This document shows positions 8,400-17,005 of a stretch of 64,000 nt of DNA, piece after piece (position 1 is the first letter of the stretch; each line of letters opens with the position of its first letter). The DNA is from Ensifer adhaerens (lineage in GTDB: Bacteria > Pseudomonadota > Alphaproteobacteria > Rhizobiales > Rhizobiaceae): the NCBI RefSeq assembly GCF_028993555.1, contig NZ_CP118611.1, forward strand, positions 738,001-802,000, given 5' to 3'. The position numbers and the translations under genes were made by a program. Under the pieces are notes generated by a model, which searched no databases, was not told where the DNA came from, and was given only the letters and a program-made list of their open reading frames with translations.

Positions 8400-9387
8400 A
8401 GTCGTCTTGGAAAACGTGACGAAGACGTTCGCCGGCACCGTTGCTCTCGACAATGTTTCGTTGACGGTCCCCGATGGTTCTTTCGTTGTGCTGCTCGGGC
8501 CGACTGGTGCCGGAAAGACGACGACCTTGAGGATGGTTTCCGGCCTCGACACCCCCGATCGCGGTGAGGTCTATATCGATGGACAACCAGTGAGAGGGCT
8601 GGCGCCTGCCGAACGCAACGTCGCCATGGTCTTTCAGCAGTATTCGCTCTATCCGCATCTCACGGTTCGTCAGAATCTGGAGTTTCCGCTGAAATCTCCG
8701 CTGTTGAGAACGCCGAGGGAAGAGATCGACCGAAAGGTGAGGGAGGTTGCCGAGGTTCTCCAGATCGCGCACAAGCTCGACAACAAGGCGACCGCGCTAT
8801 CGGGCGGCGAGATGCAGCGTGTCTCCATCGGGCGTGCCCTCGTCCGAGACCCGCAGATATTCCTCATGGACGAACCCTTGAGTTCGCTCGACGCCAAGCT
8901 CAGGGCCGATCTTCGCATCGAACTCAAGCGTATTCAGGCAAGGTCGGGCGCAACCCTGCTCTATGTCACCCACGACCAGATCGAGGCAATGACGATGGCG
9001 ACCCATGTCGGCGTGCTGAATGCGGGCAGGCTCGTTCAGTTCGGCTCGCCGCGCGAGGTCTACGAGCAGCCGGTCAGCGTTTACGCAGCGACGCGCCTCG
9101 GACAGCCACGGATCAACGTGCTTCCGGCCGACATTTTCGCCGGCGCTCCCTCAGGCGCGGCCAGCATAGGCCTCAGGCCGGAGCACATCCAGCAGGGTGA
9201 GGGGGAGGATGCGCTGGTCAAGCGTGTCGAACATCTCGGCGACCAGACGCGTCTGCACCTGACCTTCAGGAGACACGATCTCATCACCGTCACGGACGCC
9301 CACACGCCGCTCAAGGGCGGTGAAACGATCAAAATTCAACCTTCGAAGCCGCTCTACTTCGATGCGGCAGGCATGCGTTTGGCTTAA
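8392..9387 (+). CDS. ABC transporter ATP-binding protein, second of two
   Basis: 331 aa. Walker A GPTGAGKTT near residue 38, signature LSGGEMQRVSIGRA, Walker B FLMDEPLSSLD, switch His in YVTHDQ, and a shorter TOBE region than its neighbour. The start at 8392 overlaps the previous gene by 8 bp; a longer in-frame version from 8284 would read through the neighbour's coding region and was rejected. With the first ATPase it likely forms a heterodimer powering the two permeases. GAGATG in the signature region (GGEM) is unusual but the catalytic residues are intact. Confidence 0.93.
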   Translation: MAEVVLENVTKTFAGTVALDNVSLTVPDGSFVVLLGPTGAGKTTTLRMVSGLDTPDRGEVYIDGQPVRGLAPAERNVAMVFQQYSLYPHLTVRQNLEFPLKSPLLRTPREEIDRKVREVAEVLQIAHKLDNKATALSGGEMQRVSIGRALVRDPQIFLMDEPLSSLDAKLRADLRIELKRIQARSGATLLYVTHDQIEAMTMATHVGVLNAGRLVQFGSPREVYEQPVSVYAATRLGQPRINVLPADIFAGAPSGAASIGLRPEHIQQGEGEDALVKRVEHLGDQTRLHLTFRRHDLITVTDAHTPLKGGETIKIQPSKPLYFDAAGMRLA

Positions 9388-9397
9388 GGAGCTCGAA

Positions 9398-11017
9398 ATG
9401 GCGCAATTCATCAACAAGCGGGAAGATGTCGTTACCGAAGCGATCGACGGCGTTCTGGCCCTGTCCGGCGGCGCGCTCACTCGCCTTGACGGCTATCCGC
9501 ATATCCGGGTCGTGTTGCGCAGCGACTGGGACAAATCGAAGGTCGCGATCGTGTCGGGCGGCGGCTCCGGTCATGAACCCGCTCATGTCGGCTTTGTCGG
9601 ACGCGGCATGCTGACGGCCGCGGTCTGCGGCGACGTCTTCGCCTCGCCGAGCGTCGACGCCGTGCTGGCCGGCATTCTCGCCGTGACGGGCCCGGCCGGG
9701 TGCCTGCTCGTGGTCAAGAATTACACCGGCGACCGGCTGAACTTCGGTCTTGCGGCCGAGCGTGCCCGTGCCTTCGGGTTGAAGGTGAGCATGGTGATCG
9801 TCGGTGACGATATAGCTCTACCGGACCTGCCGCAGGCGCGCGGCGTTGCCGGTACCTTGTTCGTACACAAGATCGCCGGCGCACTTGCCGAACGCGGTGC
9901 CGATCTCGACACGGTGACCGCCGCCGCCAAGAAGGTCATTGCCGGCACGCGCAGCATTGGCATGTCGCTGGACACTTGCCGGGTTCCGGGTTCGCCAAAG
10001 GAAGAGCGGATACCGGAGGGCAAGGCGGAACTAGGCCTCGGCATTCATGGCGAAGCCGGTGTCGAGCAGATCGACTTTGCAGGCGCCCGCTCGTCGGTTG
10101 CGACCATGGCGGAACGGCTGGCGGCGGTCATGGGTGAAGGTCCGCACGTCGCACTGATCAACAATCTGGGCGGCACGTCGGTGCTCGAAATGTCGGTGCT
10201 TGCCCACGACCTTATCAATCTGCCGGTCGGCAATAAGATCACTCACGCGATCGGTCCGGCGCCGCTGATGACATCGCTCGACATGCAAGGATTCTCGGTC
10301 TCGGTCTTTGCAGCCGATCAGGCAGAACTTGAACTCCTGAAAGCGCCGGTGGCGATTGCAGCCTGGCCAGGTGTGTCAGAGGTTCGGCCGATCGCCATCA
10401 ACGCCTTGCCGGATGGCCTGACGCCGATCACGCCGATGGCATCCGACCATGGCGCCACGCGCGCGTTCCTGATCGATTGCTGCCGGGTCCTGATCGCCGC
10501 CGAGCAGGATCTCAATGCGCTCGATGCAAAGTCCGGCGACGGCGATACGGGCTCGACGCTCGCGGGAGCCGCACGCGCGCTGATCAACGCCATCGATCGG
10601 CTGCCACTTTCCGATCATACCCAGCTTCTGCGGGCGATCGGCCAGGAACTGAGCCAGACCATGGGTGGTTCCTCCGGCGTCCTGCTTGCCATTTTCTTCG
10701 CAGCCGCCGGCGACGGAGCATCCAGTGGTCTACCGATGCGCGAAGCGCTTCGAACCGGGCTTGCGCGCATGCAGGAGATCGGCGGCGCGAAGATCGGTGA
10801 CCGAACGATGATCGATGCGCTGTCTCCGGCGCTCGATGCGCTCGGCGACAGCGTGGTCGCCGCAGCGACTGCCGCGCGTACGGGGGCGAATTTCACCTCC
10901 ACCCTGACACGCGCCAAGGCCGGTCGCGCCGCCTATATCAATGCGAAGCAGCTTGAGGGCCATGTCGACCCCGGCGCCGAGGCTGTCGCCCGGCTGTTCG
11001 AGCATCTGGCAGCCTAG
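9398..11017 (+). CDS. Dihydroxyacetone kinase, fused DhaK-DhaL (ATP-dependent)
   Basis: 539 aa. DhaK domain about 1-330: GGGSGHEP at 53-60 in the substrate loop, and GIHGEAG with His217, the residue that in the family binds dihydroxyacetone as a hemiaminal. DhaL nucleotide domain about 350-539: Asp376, Asp381 and Asp383 in LDAKSGDGDTGST bind Mg-ATP. The fused form uses ATP rather than the phosphotransferase system and makes dihydroxyacetone phosphate in the cytoplasm. ATG at 9398 follows AAGGAG; the longer frame runs into the ATPase gene. Last gene of the operon; it is the best clue that the importer carries dihydroxyacetone or a compound turned into it. Confidence 0.93.
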   Translation: MAQFINKREDVVTEAIDGVLALSGGALTRLDGYPHIRVVLRSDWDKSKVAIVSGGGSGHEPAHVGFVGRGMLTAAVCGDVFASPSVDAVLAGILAVTGPAGCLLVVKNYTGDRLNFGLAAERARAFGLKVSMVIVGDDIALPDLPQARGVAGTLFVHKIAGALAERGADLDTVTAAAKKVIAGTRSIGMSLDTCRVPGSPKEERIPEGKAELGLGIHGEAGVEQIDFAGARSSVATMAERLAAVMGEGPHVALINNLGGTSVLEMSVLAHDLINLPVGNKITHAIGPAPLMTSLDMQGFSVSVFAADQAELELLKAPVAIAAWPGVSEVRPIAINALPDGLTPITPMASDHGATRAFLIDCCRVLIAAEQDLNALDAKSGDGDTGSTLAGAARALINAIDRLPLSDHTQLLRAIGQELSQTMGGSSGVLLAIFFAAAGDGASSGLPMREALRTGLARMQEIGGAKIGDRTMIDALSPALDALGDSVVAAATAARTGANFTSTLTRAKAGRAAYINAKQLEGHVDPGAEAVARLFEHLAA

Positions 11018-11037
11018 TTTGCCGCTACGAGTGGTCA

Positions 11038-11068
11038 TACGCCGCCGAACCGAGCGTTTGGCGGCGTA
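11038..11068 (+). terminator. Hairpin after the DAK operon, possible terminator
   Basis: TACGCCGCC pairs with GGCGGCGTA across a 13-nt loop, 20 bp after the kinase stop. The T-rich tail is poor (GGGTATTTG), so termination may be weak or Rho-assisted. Confidence 0.5.
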
Positions 11069-11336
11069 GGGTATTTGCTCGCTGTCTATCTCTCAACGAA
11101 GGCCCGCCACATCTCCCGGTCGGAGCTTGAGACGCCCTGAGGACATGAAGGGAGCATCGAGTGTCCTCAATGTCCGTCAGAGGCTGCAAAGCTAGGGCCG
11201 TGACTTCCGCCTCGACAGTGTGTGAACGGGCGATGGGGATTTCGGCCCATGGTCGGCCTTCCCGCACGGGAGTTGGCGAGCCAGCCGCAAAGATCGGGAT
11301 ATTTTCTTCCGCGTCTTGCCAAAGCGTTTTTTATCA
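11069..11336. other. Intergenic region between the two catabolic operons
   Basis: About 270 bp with no supported coding region on either strand. Short frames here lack ribosome-binding sites and family character. It presumably contains the promoter of the second LacI gene near its right end. Confidence 0.5.
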
Positions 11337-11350
11337 TGGTAACGTTCCCA
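11337..11350. promoter_or_regulatory. Operator for the second LacI regulator, upstream copy
   Basis: TGGTAACGTTCCCA, one mismatch from the perfect palindrome TGGGAACGTTCCCA found again at 12505. Located 54 bp before the regulator start. AACGTT with GG/CC flanks is a usual LacI-family centre. Inferred autoregulatory and operon control site. Confidence 0.78.
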
Positions 11351-11404
11351 TGGAGTTCGGGTGATGGTGTGAGAGACATTGCCTGATCTTTGGGAGGAAG
11401 CTTT

Positions 11405-12454
11405 ATGAACAACACGACGGGTCGAAGGGCGACCATTATCGACGTTGCCAAACGCGCAGGCGTTTCGAAGAGCACCGTCGCGCGTGTTCTCGGCGGCTCC
11501 GCCAATATTTCCGAGGAAGCGCGCGATCGCGTGTTGAAGGCGGTCGCCGCCACCGGCTACGAGCCCAATCAGCTTGCGGTCGGCATGCGCTCGGGCCGGA
11601 GCGGCCTGCTCGGCATCGTCATTCCTGATATCACCAACCCGTTCTGGGCCGAAGTTGCGCGCGGCGCGCAGGATCGTGCGGCAAAGGATGATATTTCACT
11701 TCTGATCTTCTCGTCCGATTGGGATGCGCACAAGGAGGCGACGCACCTGCGCGCCCTGCGCCGGGCCCGTGTCGACGGAGCGATCATCAATCCAGTTGCC
11801 GACAATTTCGACGATCTCGACCGTTTCGGCATGCCCTTCGTCTTCATCGGTTCCAGCGCCGAGCGCTTTCCCGATACGTTGAGCGTCGGCTCTGATATCG
11901 CTCAGGCGGTCCGGCTCGGCATGGATATTCTTGTTGAGCGCGGACACCCGGCGCCGGCCTTGATGCTCGGCCCGCGGTCGCGCCTCGCGCGCGCCCGCTT
12001 CTTGCGCTCGGTTCACGAGCACTGCATCGCCCGCGATGTCGATCCCGAAGTGCTGCTCGTCGAAGAGTCCGACTATACGGTCGAGGGCGGCCGCAGCGCG
12101 ATGGCCCGGTTGCTGACGAAGCAGTGGAGGGGAAACCGCGCCGTGTTCGTCGCCAACGACCTCATGGCACTTGGGGCCATGATCGCCGTTCGTGAAGCGG
12201 GGCTGAGATGCCCGGAGGACATCTCGATCCTGGGCTTCGACGGTATTCCGGCGGGCGCCTTTTCCTGGCCGGGCCTGACGACCATCGAAAAGCCCGGCCG
12301 GCAGATCGGCATTCGTGCTGTCGAATGCCTGATCGACCAGATCGCCGGCGGGCGTCAGCGCGAACGGATCTATCTGCCGTGCCGATTGGTGGAGCGCGGC
12401 TCGCTTGCCGACGTTTCGGCCTTGGCACCCGTGCGCGTGGCGGCAGGGAGGTAA
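11405..12454 (+). CDS. LacI-family transcriptional regulator of the glycohydrolase operon
   Basis: 349 aa. HTH at residues 10-32 (TIIDVAKRAGVSKSTVARVL), then hinge and periplasmic-binding-like sensor (GIVIPDITNPFWAEVARGAQ, ISILGFDGIP). ATG at 11405 follows GGGAGGAAG; an ATG five codons earlier lacks spacing. The first permease of the operon starts 3 bp after its stop, so the regulator is cotranscribed with its targets. One operator precedes the gene and another lies inside the next gene, so it likely represses its own operon, possibly by DNA looping. The inducer is unknown. Confidence 0.93.
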   Translation: MNNTTGRRATIIDVAKRAGVSKSTVARVLGGSANISEEARDRVLKAVAATGYEPNQLAVGMRSGRSGLLGIVIPDITNPFWAEVARGAQDRAAKDDISLLIFSSDWDAHKEATHLRALRRARVDGAIINPVADNFDDLDRFGMPFVFIGSSAERFPDTLSVGSDIAQAVRLGMDILVERGHPAPALMLGPRSRLARARFLRSVHEHCIARDVDPEVLLVEESDYTVEGGRSAMARLLTKQWRGNRAVFVANDLMALGAMIAVREAGLRCPEDISILGFDGIPAGAFSWPGLTTIEKPGRQIGIRAVECLIDQIAGGRQRERIYLPCRLVERGSLADVSALAPVRVAAGR

Positions 12455-12457
12455 ACA

Positions 12458-13420
12458 ATGGCGGTAAGCAACGAACTTGTGGTGAACGCAACTATGTCAC
12501 GAAATGGGAACGTTCCCAAAATTCGACAGGGCCTCTCGAAGGGTGTGCGGCAATGGTGGCCCTATTACCTGATGATGGCGCCCGGCCTGATCTTCTTTGT
12601 GATCTTTCACTATTTCCCGATCTGGGAAGCCAAGATTGCTTTCGAGCAGTTGCGCATCATCCCGCCGAATATCTGGGTCGGTATCAAGCATTTCCAGACG
12701 CTCTTCTCGTCGCCGATCTTCTGGCAGGTGCTGGCGAACACGCTGATCTTATCGACGATGAAGATCGTCTTCTTCTTCCCGGTGCCGATCATCGTCGCGC
12801 TTTTGCTGAACGAGATCCGCGGAGGCGCCTTCCGCAAATTCATCCAGTCGGCAATCTACCTGCCGCACTTCCTGTCTTGGGTGGTCATAGCTGGCGTGTT
12901 CATTGCAGTGCTCTCGCCGAGCGACGGCGCGGTCAACGACATCATTGGTTTCTTCGGCATGCAGCCCGTCTCCTTCATGACGGACACCGGCTCGATCCGC
13001 TGGGTGCTGGTGTTCTCGGAGATCTGGCGGTCGGCCGGCTGGGATAGCCTGCTCTATCTCGCCGCCATCATTGCCATCGACCAGGAGCTTTATGATGCGG
13101 CCGAGATCGACGGGGCGAACCGCTGGCAGAAGATCCGCTACGTCACCATTCCCGGCATTGTGCCGACGATCGCGACGCTCTTCATCCTGAATGCCGGCAT
13201 GTTCCTGAATGCCGATCTCAACCAGGTGATCAACTTCTCCAACGATGTCGTTCGCAGCAAGATCGATATCATCGACACCTATGTCTACCGCATCGGCCTG
13301 CAGACCGGCGAATACTCGCTGGCGACAGCGGCCGGCCTCTTCAAGGCTGTGCTCGGCATGCTGATGATTGTCGCAGCGCACCTTCTTTCCAAACGTCTTA
13401 CCGGCAAGGGGGTATGGTGA
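12458..13420 (+). CDS. ABC transporter permease, LplB-like
   Basis: 320 aa, six membrane segments (first at about residues 36-57, YYLMMAPGLIFFVIFHYFP). The EAA loop is YDAAEIDGANRWQKIRYVTIPG near residue 210. The LplB/YtcP group typically carries oligosaccharides or uronic-acid sugars. ATG at 12458 has an excellent GGGAGGTAAAC site; ATG at 12494 is an alternative. Codons 16-20 coincide with the perfect operator palindrome, so a regulatory site is embedded in coding sequence. It pairs with the permease at 13420. Confidence 0.92.
   Translation: MAVSNELVVNATMSRNGNVPKIRQGLSKGVRQWWPYYLMMAPGLIFFVIFHYFPIWEAKIAFEQLRIIPPNIWVGIKHFQTLFSSPIFWQVLANTLILSTMKIVFFFPVPIIVALLLNEIRGGAFRKFIQSAIYLPHFLSWVVIAGVFIAVLSPSDGAVNDIIGFFGMQPVSFMTDTGSIRWVLVFSEIWRSAGWDSLLYLAAIIAIDQELYDAAEIDGANRWQKIRYVTIPGIVPTIATLFILNAGMFLNADLNQVINFSNDVVRSKIDIIDTYVYRIGLQTGEYSLATAAGLFKAVLGMLMIVAAHLLSKRLTGKGVW
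12505..12518. promoter_or_regulatory. Operator inside the first permease gene, perfect palindrome
   Basis: TGGGAACGTTCCCA, 14 bp, perfect. Its centre is 1168 bp from the copy at 11337. It lies within codons 16-20 of the LplB-like permease, reminiscent of the auxiliary lac operator within lacZ. Could act as a roadblock or looping site. Confidence 0.75.
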
Positions 13421-14322
13421 TGGCCGCCCACAACGTCCGCAGAACGCCGCTTGAGCGGCTCGAATATGCGATCATCGTCTCGACGCTCATGTTCCTCGTT
13501 GTCCTTACGGTACAGCCGCTCCTCAACCTGCTCGCCATTTCGTTCTCCGACCCTGGCAAGGTCGCGGGAATGAGCGGTCTGACGGTGATCCCCAATGGGT
13601 TCTCGACCGAGGTCTGGGACCTGCTGATCAACAATTCCGCCGTTCAGCGGGGCCTCCTGAATTCGATCTTCATCACGCTCGTCAGCACCGTGCTCGGTGT
13701 CGTGCTGACGGCGCTGATGGCCTGGGCGCTTTCTCGTCCCGGTCTGCCGGGCCGGCGTATCATCTTCGTCTTCGTGCTCGTCACGATCGTCTTTGAGCCC
13801 GGCATCATCCCGGATTACTTCATCAACAAGCGCCTCGGCCTGCTCGACAGCTACTGGTCGCTGATCCTCTTCAAGGTCGTCAACGCCTGGTACCTGATCA
13901 TCCTGGTACGTTTCTTCGAGGAAGTGCCGAAGGAGCTGATCGAGGCCTCCGAACTCGACGGTGCCAATCCGTTCCAGATCTTCTGGTACGTGGCGCTGCC
14001 GCTCGCCAAATCGGCGCTCGCGACCATTGCGCTCTTCTACTTCGTCTTCCACTGGAACGAGTTCTTCCGGGCGATGATCTACCTCAACGACCAATCGAAA
14101 TGGCCGCTGCAGGTGGTGCTGCGCCAGTTCGTGGTCGAGGGCGACAAGCTCGCCATGGTCGGCGTGGTCGACAGCAATAACTACACCGGCGCGAGCCAGA
14201 TCAACATTCGCGCGCTGAAGGCCGGCATGATCCTGCTCACCATTGCGCCGATCCTGGCGATCTACCCACTCATCCTGAAGTTCTTCACCAAGGGCACCAT
14301 GAGCGGTGCGCTGAAGGGCTGA
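13420..14322 (+). CDS. ABC transporter permease, LplC/YtcP-like
   Basis: 300 aa, six membrane segments (first at residues 16-37, IIVSTLMFLVVLTVQPLL). EAA loop PKELIEASELDGANPFQIFWY near residue 175. ATG at 13420 overlaps the preceding TGA (TGATG) and is properly spaced from AAGGGGG; the ATG at 13414 is too close to that site. Partner of the LplB-like permease and of the binding protein 50 bp downstream. Confidence 0.91.
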   Translation: MAAHNVRRTPLERLEYAIIVSTLMFLVVLTVQPLLNLLAISFSDPGKVAGMSGLTVIPNGFSTEVWDLLINNSAVQRGLLNSIFITLVSTVLGVVLTALMAWALSRPGLPGRRIIFVFVLVTIVFEPGIIPDYFINKRLGLLDSYWSLILFKVVNAWYLIILVRFFEEVPKELIEASELDGANPFQIFWYVALPLAKSALATIALFYFVFHWNEFFRAMIYLNDQSKWPLQVVLRQFVVEGDKLAMVGVVDSNNYTGASQINIRALKAGMILLTIAPILAIYPLILKFFTKGTMSGALKG

Positions 14323-14372
14323 CGATGTCGAACCGAAACATAAATGGCCAAAGCATATTGGGAGGAACAAAC

Positions 14373-15794
14373 ATGCTTGGAAAACTGATCCTTGGCGCAA
14401 CGACCGCCGTGGCGCTGATGGCGAGTGTGGCGATGCCCGCCTTCGCCGATCCGGTGACAATCCGTGTCGTCTCGAAGGACCTTACAACCAGCAATCCGGA
14501 CGACGTGAAGCTGATGAAGGCCTATGAGGAGGCGCTGAAGGCCAAGGGCACCGACATCCATATTCAGGTCGTTGACCTGCCGTCTTCGGGCTACGCCGAC
14601 AAGCTCAGCGCCATGCTTCTGTCAGGCGATATCCCCGATCTCATCTATTTCCAGGGCGGCGACGCAAAGATGGCCGAACAGGGCGTTCTCGAAGACTGGA
14701 ACAACTGGCTGCCGAAGACGACCTATCTCAAGGACGCACTCTTCCCGCACAATGTCGAGCGGCTGAAGAACTATCCCTACCTGCTCTATGTCTACCCGCC
14801 ACGCATGCCACAGCCGGTCATTCGCAAAGACTGGCTCGAGAACGCGGGCGTAGCGGCGCCGAAGACCACCGACGACTACGTCACCCTCTTCAAGGCGATC
14901 AAGGACGGTGATCTCGACGGTAACGGCAAGGCCGACAGCTACGGCGTCACCACTGCCGACAATACCCAGGAGCTCGATGCGATTTTCAACCAGGCCTTCG
15001 GCGTGACCGGCACCTGGCTGAAGAACGATGCCGGCGAATGGATCCATGCACGCGTCTCGGCAGCGGAAAAGGAAAAGATCGCCTTCTACGCATCGCTGCG
15101 CGAGCAGGGGCTCTATGACCCGGAGTTCATCACCACCAAGTGGGACGTGAAGGAAGACAAGTTCTACTCCGGCCGCGCCGGCGTGATCTTCGGCTCCTCC
15201 GCAGAGGTCATCGACATCTATGGCGGCAAGATGCGCCAGGCTCACCCCGACGTGACGCTGAGCCTGCTGTCGCCGCCGAAGGGACCAGCCGGCCAGGGCC
15301 TGATGGCACTCGACGTTTCGAAGGAATCCCGTGGCCTCGCCATTGCGACGACCTCCGAGCACAAGGAAGAGGTGGTCAAGCTCCTCGATTTCATCGCCAG
15401 CCCCGAGGGCCAGGCGATCGAACGTCTCGGGTTTGAAGGCGAGCAGTACACCAAGGACGGCGAGACCATCAAACCGACCGACAAGCTCGCCACCTGGTAT
15501 GCCCGCTTCCTCGTTGCCGCAAACTGGCAGCCGCCGGTGCAGTGGCTGAGCGAGGCCGCGCAGCAATCGCTGAAGACGATCTCGGTCGACTTCAAGCCGG
15601 ACAACGCCTTCGTCTGGCCTGCCGAATACGCCACCGACATCGATGCTACGGAAAACGTCTACCGGGCCTGGGTGTACAAGTTTGTCTCCGGCGAAGCGAA
15701 AATGGACCAATGGGACCAGTTCGTTTCGGAGTGGAACGCTGCCGGCGGCGAGAAAATGACCGAATATGCAAGGACGGTTCTCAATGACAAATGA
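14373..15794 (+). CDS. ABC transporter substrate-binding protein (LplA-like)
   Basis: 473 aa. Signal peptide at residues 1-23 (LILGATTAVALMASVAMPAFA, cleavage after AFA), then a family 1 solute-binding fold (GYADKLSAMLLSGDIPDLIYFQGGD; DLDGNGKADSYGV resembles a calcium-binding-like loop common in LplA proteins). No lipobox Cys. ATG at 14373 follows GGAGGAACAAAC; the frame from 14325 lacks a signal-like start. Cognate receptor of the LplB/LplC permeases. The large size is consistent with an oligosaccharide or glycoside ligand, which I cannot name. Confidence 0.92.
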   Translation: MLGKLILGATTAVALMASVAMPAFADPVTIRVVSKDLTTSNPDDVKLMKAYEEALKAKGTDIHIQVVDLPSSGYADKLSAMLLSGDIPDLIYFQGGDAKMAEQGVLEDWNNWLPKTTYLKDALFPHNVERLKNYPYLLYVYPPRMPQPVIRKDWLENAGVAAPKTTDDYVTLFKAIKDGDLDGNGKADSYGVTTADNTQELDAIFNQAFGVTGTWLKNDAGEWIHARVSAAEKEKIAFYASLREQGLYDPEFITTKWDVKEDKFYSGRAGVIFGSSAEVIDIYGGKMRQAHPDVTLSLLSPPKGPAGQGLMALDVSKESRGLAIATTSEHKEEVVKLLDFIASPEGQAIERLGFEGEQYTKDGETIKPTDKLATWYARFLVAANWQPPVQWLSEAAQQSLKTISVDFKPDNAFVWPAEYATDIDATENVYRAWVYKFVSGEAKMDQWDQFVSEWNAAGGEKMTEYARTVLNDK

Positions 15795-16989
15795 TGCTGC
15801 AGGGCTCTCCCTCAAGGGACGGGTCCGGGCGCTTCTCTTTGGCGTCGCTTACGGCGACGCCATCGGGGCGCCGGTCGAAAAACTCTCCGCCGCGGAAATT
15901 CGCGAGCGCTATGGCCGGGTCACGTCGCTCGATACCGAGTGGCACCGGATGAAGCAGAGCGAAGCAGCCCGCAACGGCCGTGTCCGTGGTGGCGGCATCG
16001 TCACCGACGACACGCTGATGACGCTCTGCGTCATGTCGATATACGACGACGTAAAGCGTCACCTCGATGCCTGGGACATGGCTTCCGGCATGGTGCGCGA
16101 GATCGCCTGGACGCCGCGTTGGGTGCCGGAATTGCAGCGCGAAACGATGCTGATCGAGCGTCTGTTCTATCCGGAAAAATGGATCTTCCAGCGCCACCAG
16201 CTCTCCGGTTGCGACCCGCGACAGGGTGGGGTCGGCAACATGGTGAACTGCGGCGCAGCCATGTACATCGCGCCGGTCGGCGTGGCGAATGCCTGCGATC
16301 CGAAGGCTGCCTATGACGAGGCAATCGCTTTTGCCTCCGGACATCAGCAGAGTTTCGGCCTCGAAGCCGCCGGCGTGCTCGCAGCTGCCGTTGCCGCCGC
16401 CTTCGTACCGGGAACCTCGCTCGACACAGTCATCGAGGAAACGCTTGCCGTTGCCAAGGACGGTACGCGCAATGCGATCGCCGATATCGTGGCCGCCGCG
16501 CGCTCATTGAGGGGCGCAGAGCACCAGACGGTCGTTGCCGAGTTCCATCGGATCATCGCCCGCTATTCGCCGATGGGCGACAACGTGCAGCATACGCCGC
16601 AGAAGGCAGGCCTTGCCACGGACGCCTACCAGCCGTCGCGCCTGCATTCGATCGAAGAGTTGCCGCTGGCGCTCGGCTTCGCCGTCGTCAATGACGGGGA
16701 CTTCTACAAGACGATTGTCGACGGCATCAATTCCGGCCGCGATACGGATTCGATCGGCGTCATGGCCGGTGCGATCCTCGGCGCCATGCATGGCGAGCGC
16801 ATCATTGACCTGGCGATGGCCTCCCAGCTCGACCGCGTCAACAGGCTCGATCTCTTCCGATCGGCCGATGCCTTCACCGAAACGGTGACCAAAATGCAGA
16901 CGGCCGATCGCAGCCGAGAAACAGTGCGGGCGCAGGCGCGCGCGGGGCTCTTTGCTGCCTGCGAACTCACCCAGGTTTCCAGTCTCTAG
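15784..16989 (+). CDS. ADP-ribosylglycohydrolase-family protein 1
   Basis: 401 aa, all-alpha ARH/DraG-type hydrolase, cytoplasmic (no signal). GDAIGAPVE at 24-32, metal-binding TDDT at 74-77 and GRDTDS at 318-323, the two acidic clusters that hold the dinuclear Mg centre of the family, are intact. Known members cleave N- or O-glycosidic bonds to ADP-ribose. The start overlaps the end of the binding-protein gene by 11 bp, so it is translationally coupled to a sugar importer. That context argues for a small imported ribosyl or glycosyl compound as substrate rather than an ADP-ribosylated protein. Confidence 0.88.
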   Translation: MTNDAAGLSLKGRVRALLFGVAYGDAIGAPVEKLSAAEIRERYGRVTSLDTEWHRMKQSEAARNGRVRGGGIVTDDTLMTLCVMSIYDDVKRHLDAWDMASGMVREIAWTPRWVPELQRETMLIERLFYPEKWIFQRHQLSGCDPRQGGVGNMVNCGAAMYIAPVGVANACDPKAAYDEAIAFASGHQQSFGLEAAGVLAAAVAAAFVPGTSLDTVIEETLAVAKDGTRNAIADIVAAARSLRGAEHQTVVAEFHRIIARYSPMGDNVQHTPQKAGLATDAYQPSRLHSIEELPLALGFAVVNDGDFYKTIVDGINSGRDTDSIGVMAGAILGAMHGERIIDLAMASQLDRVNRLDLFRSADAFTETVTKMQTADRSRETVRAQARAGLFAACELTQVSSL

Positions 16990-17005
16990 TTTTCGAAAGT
17001 ATCCG

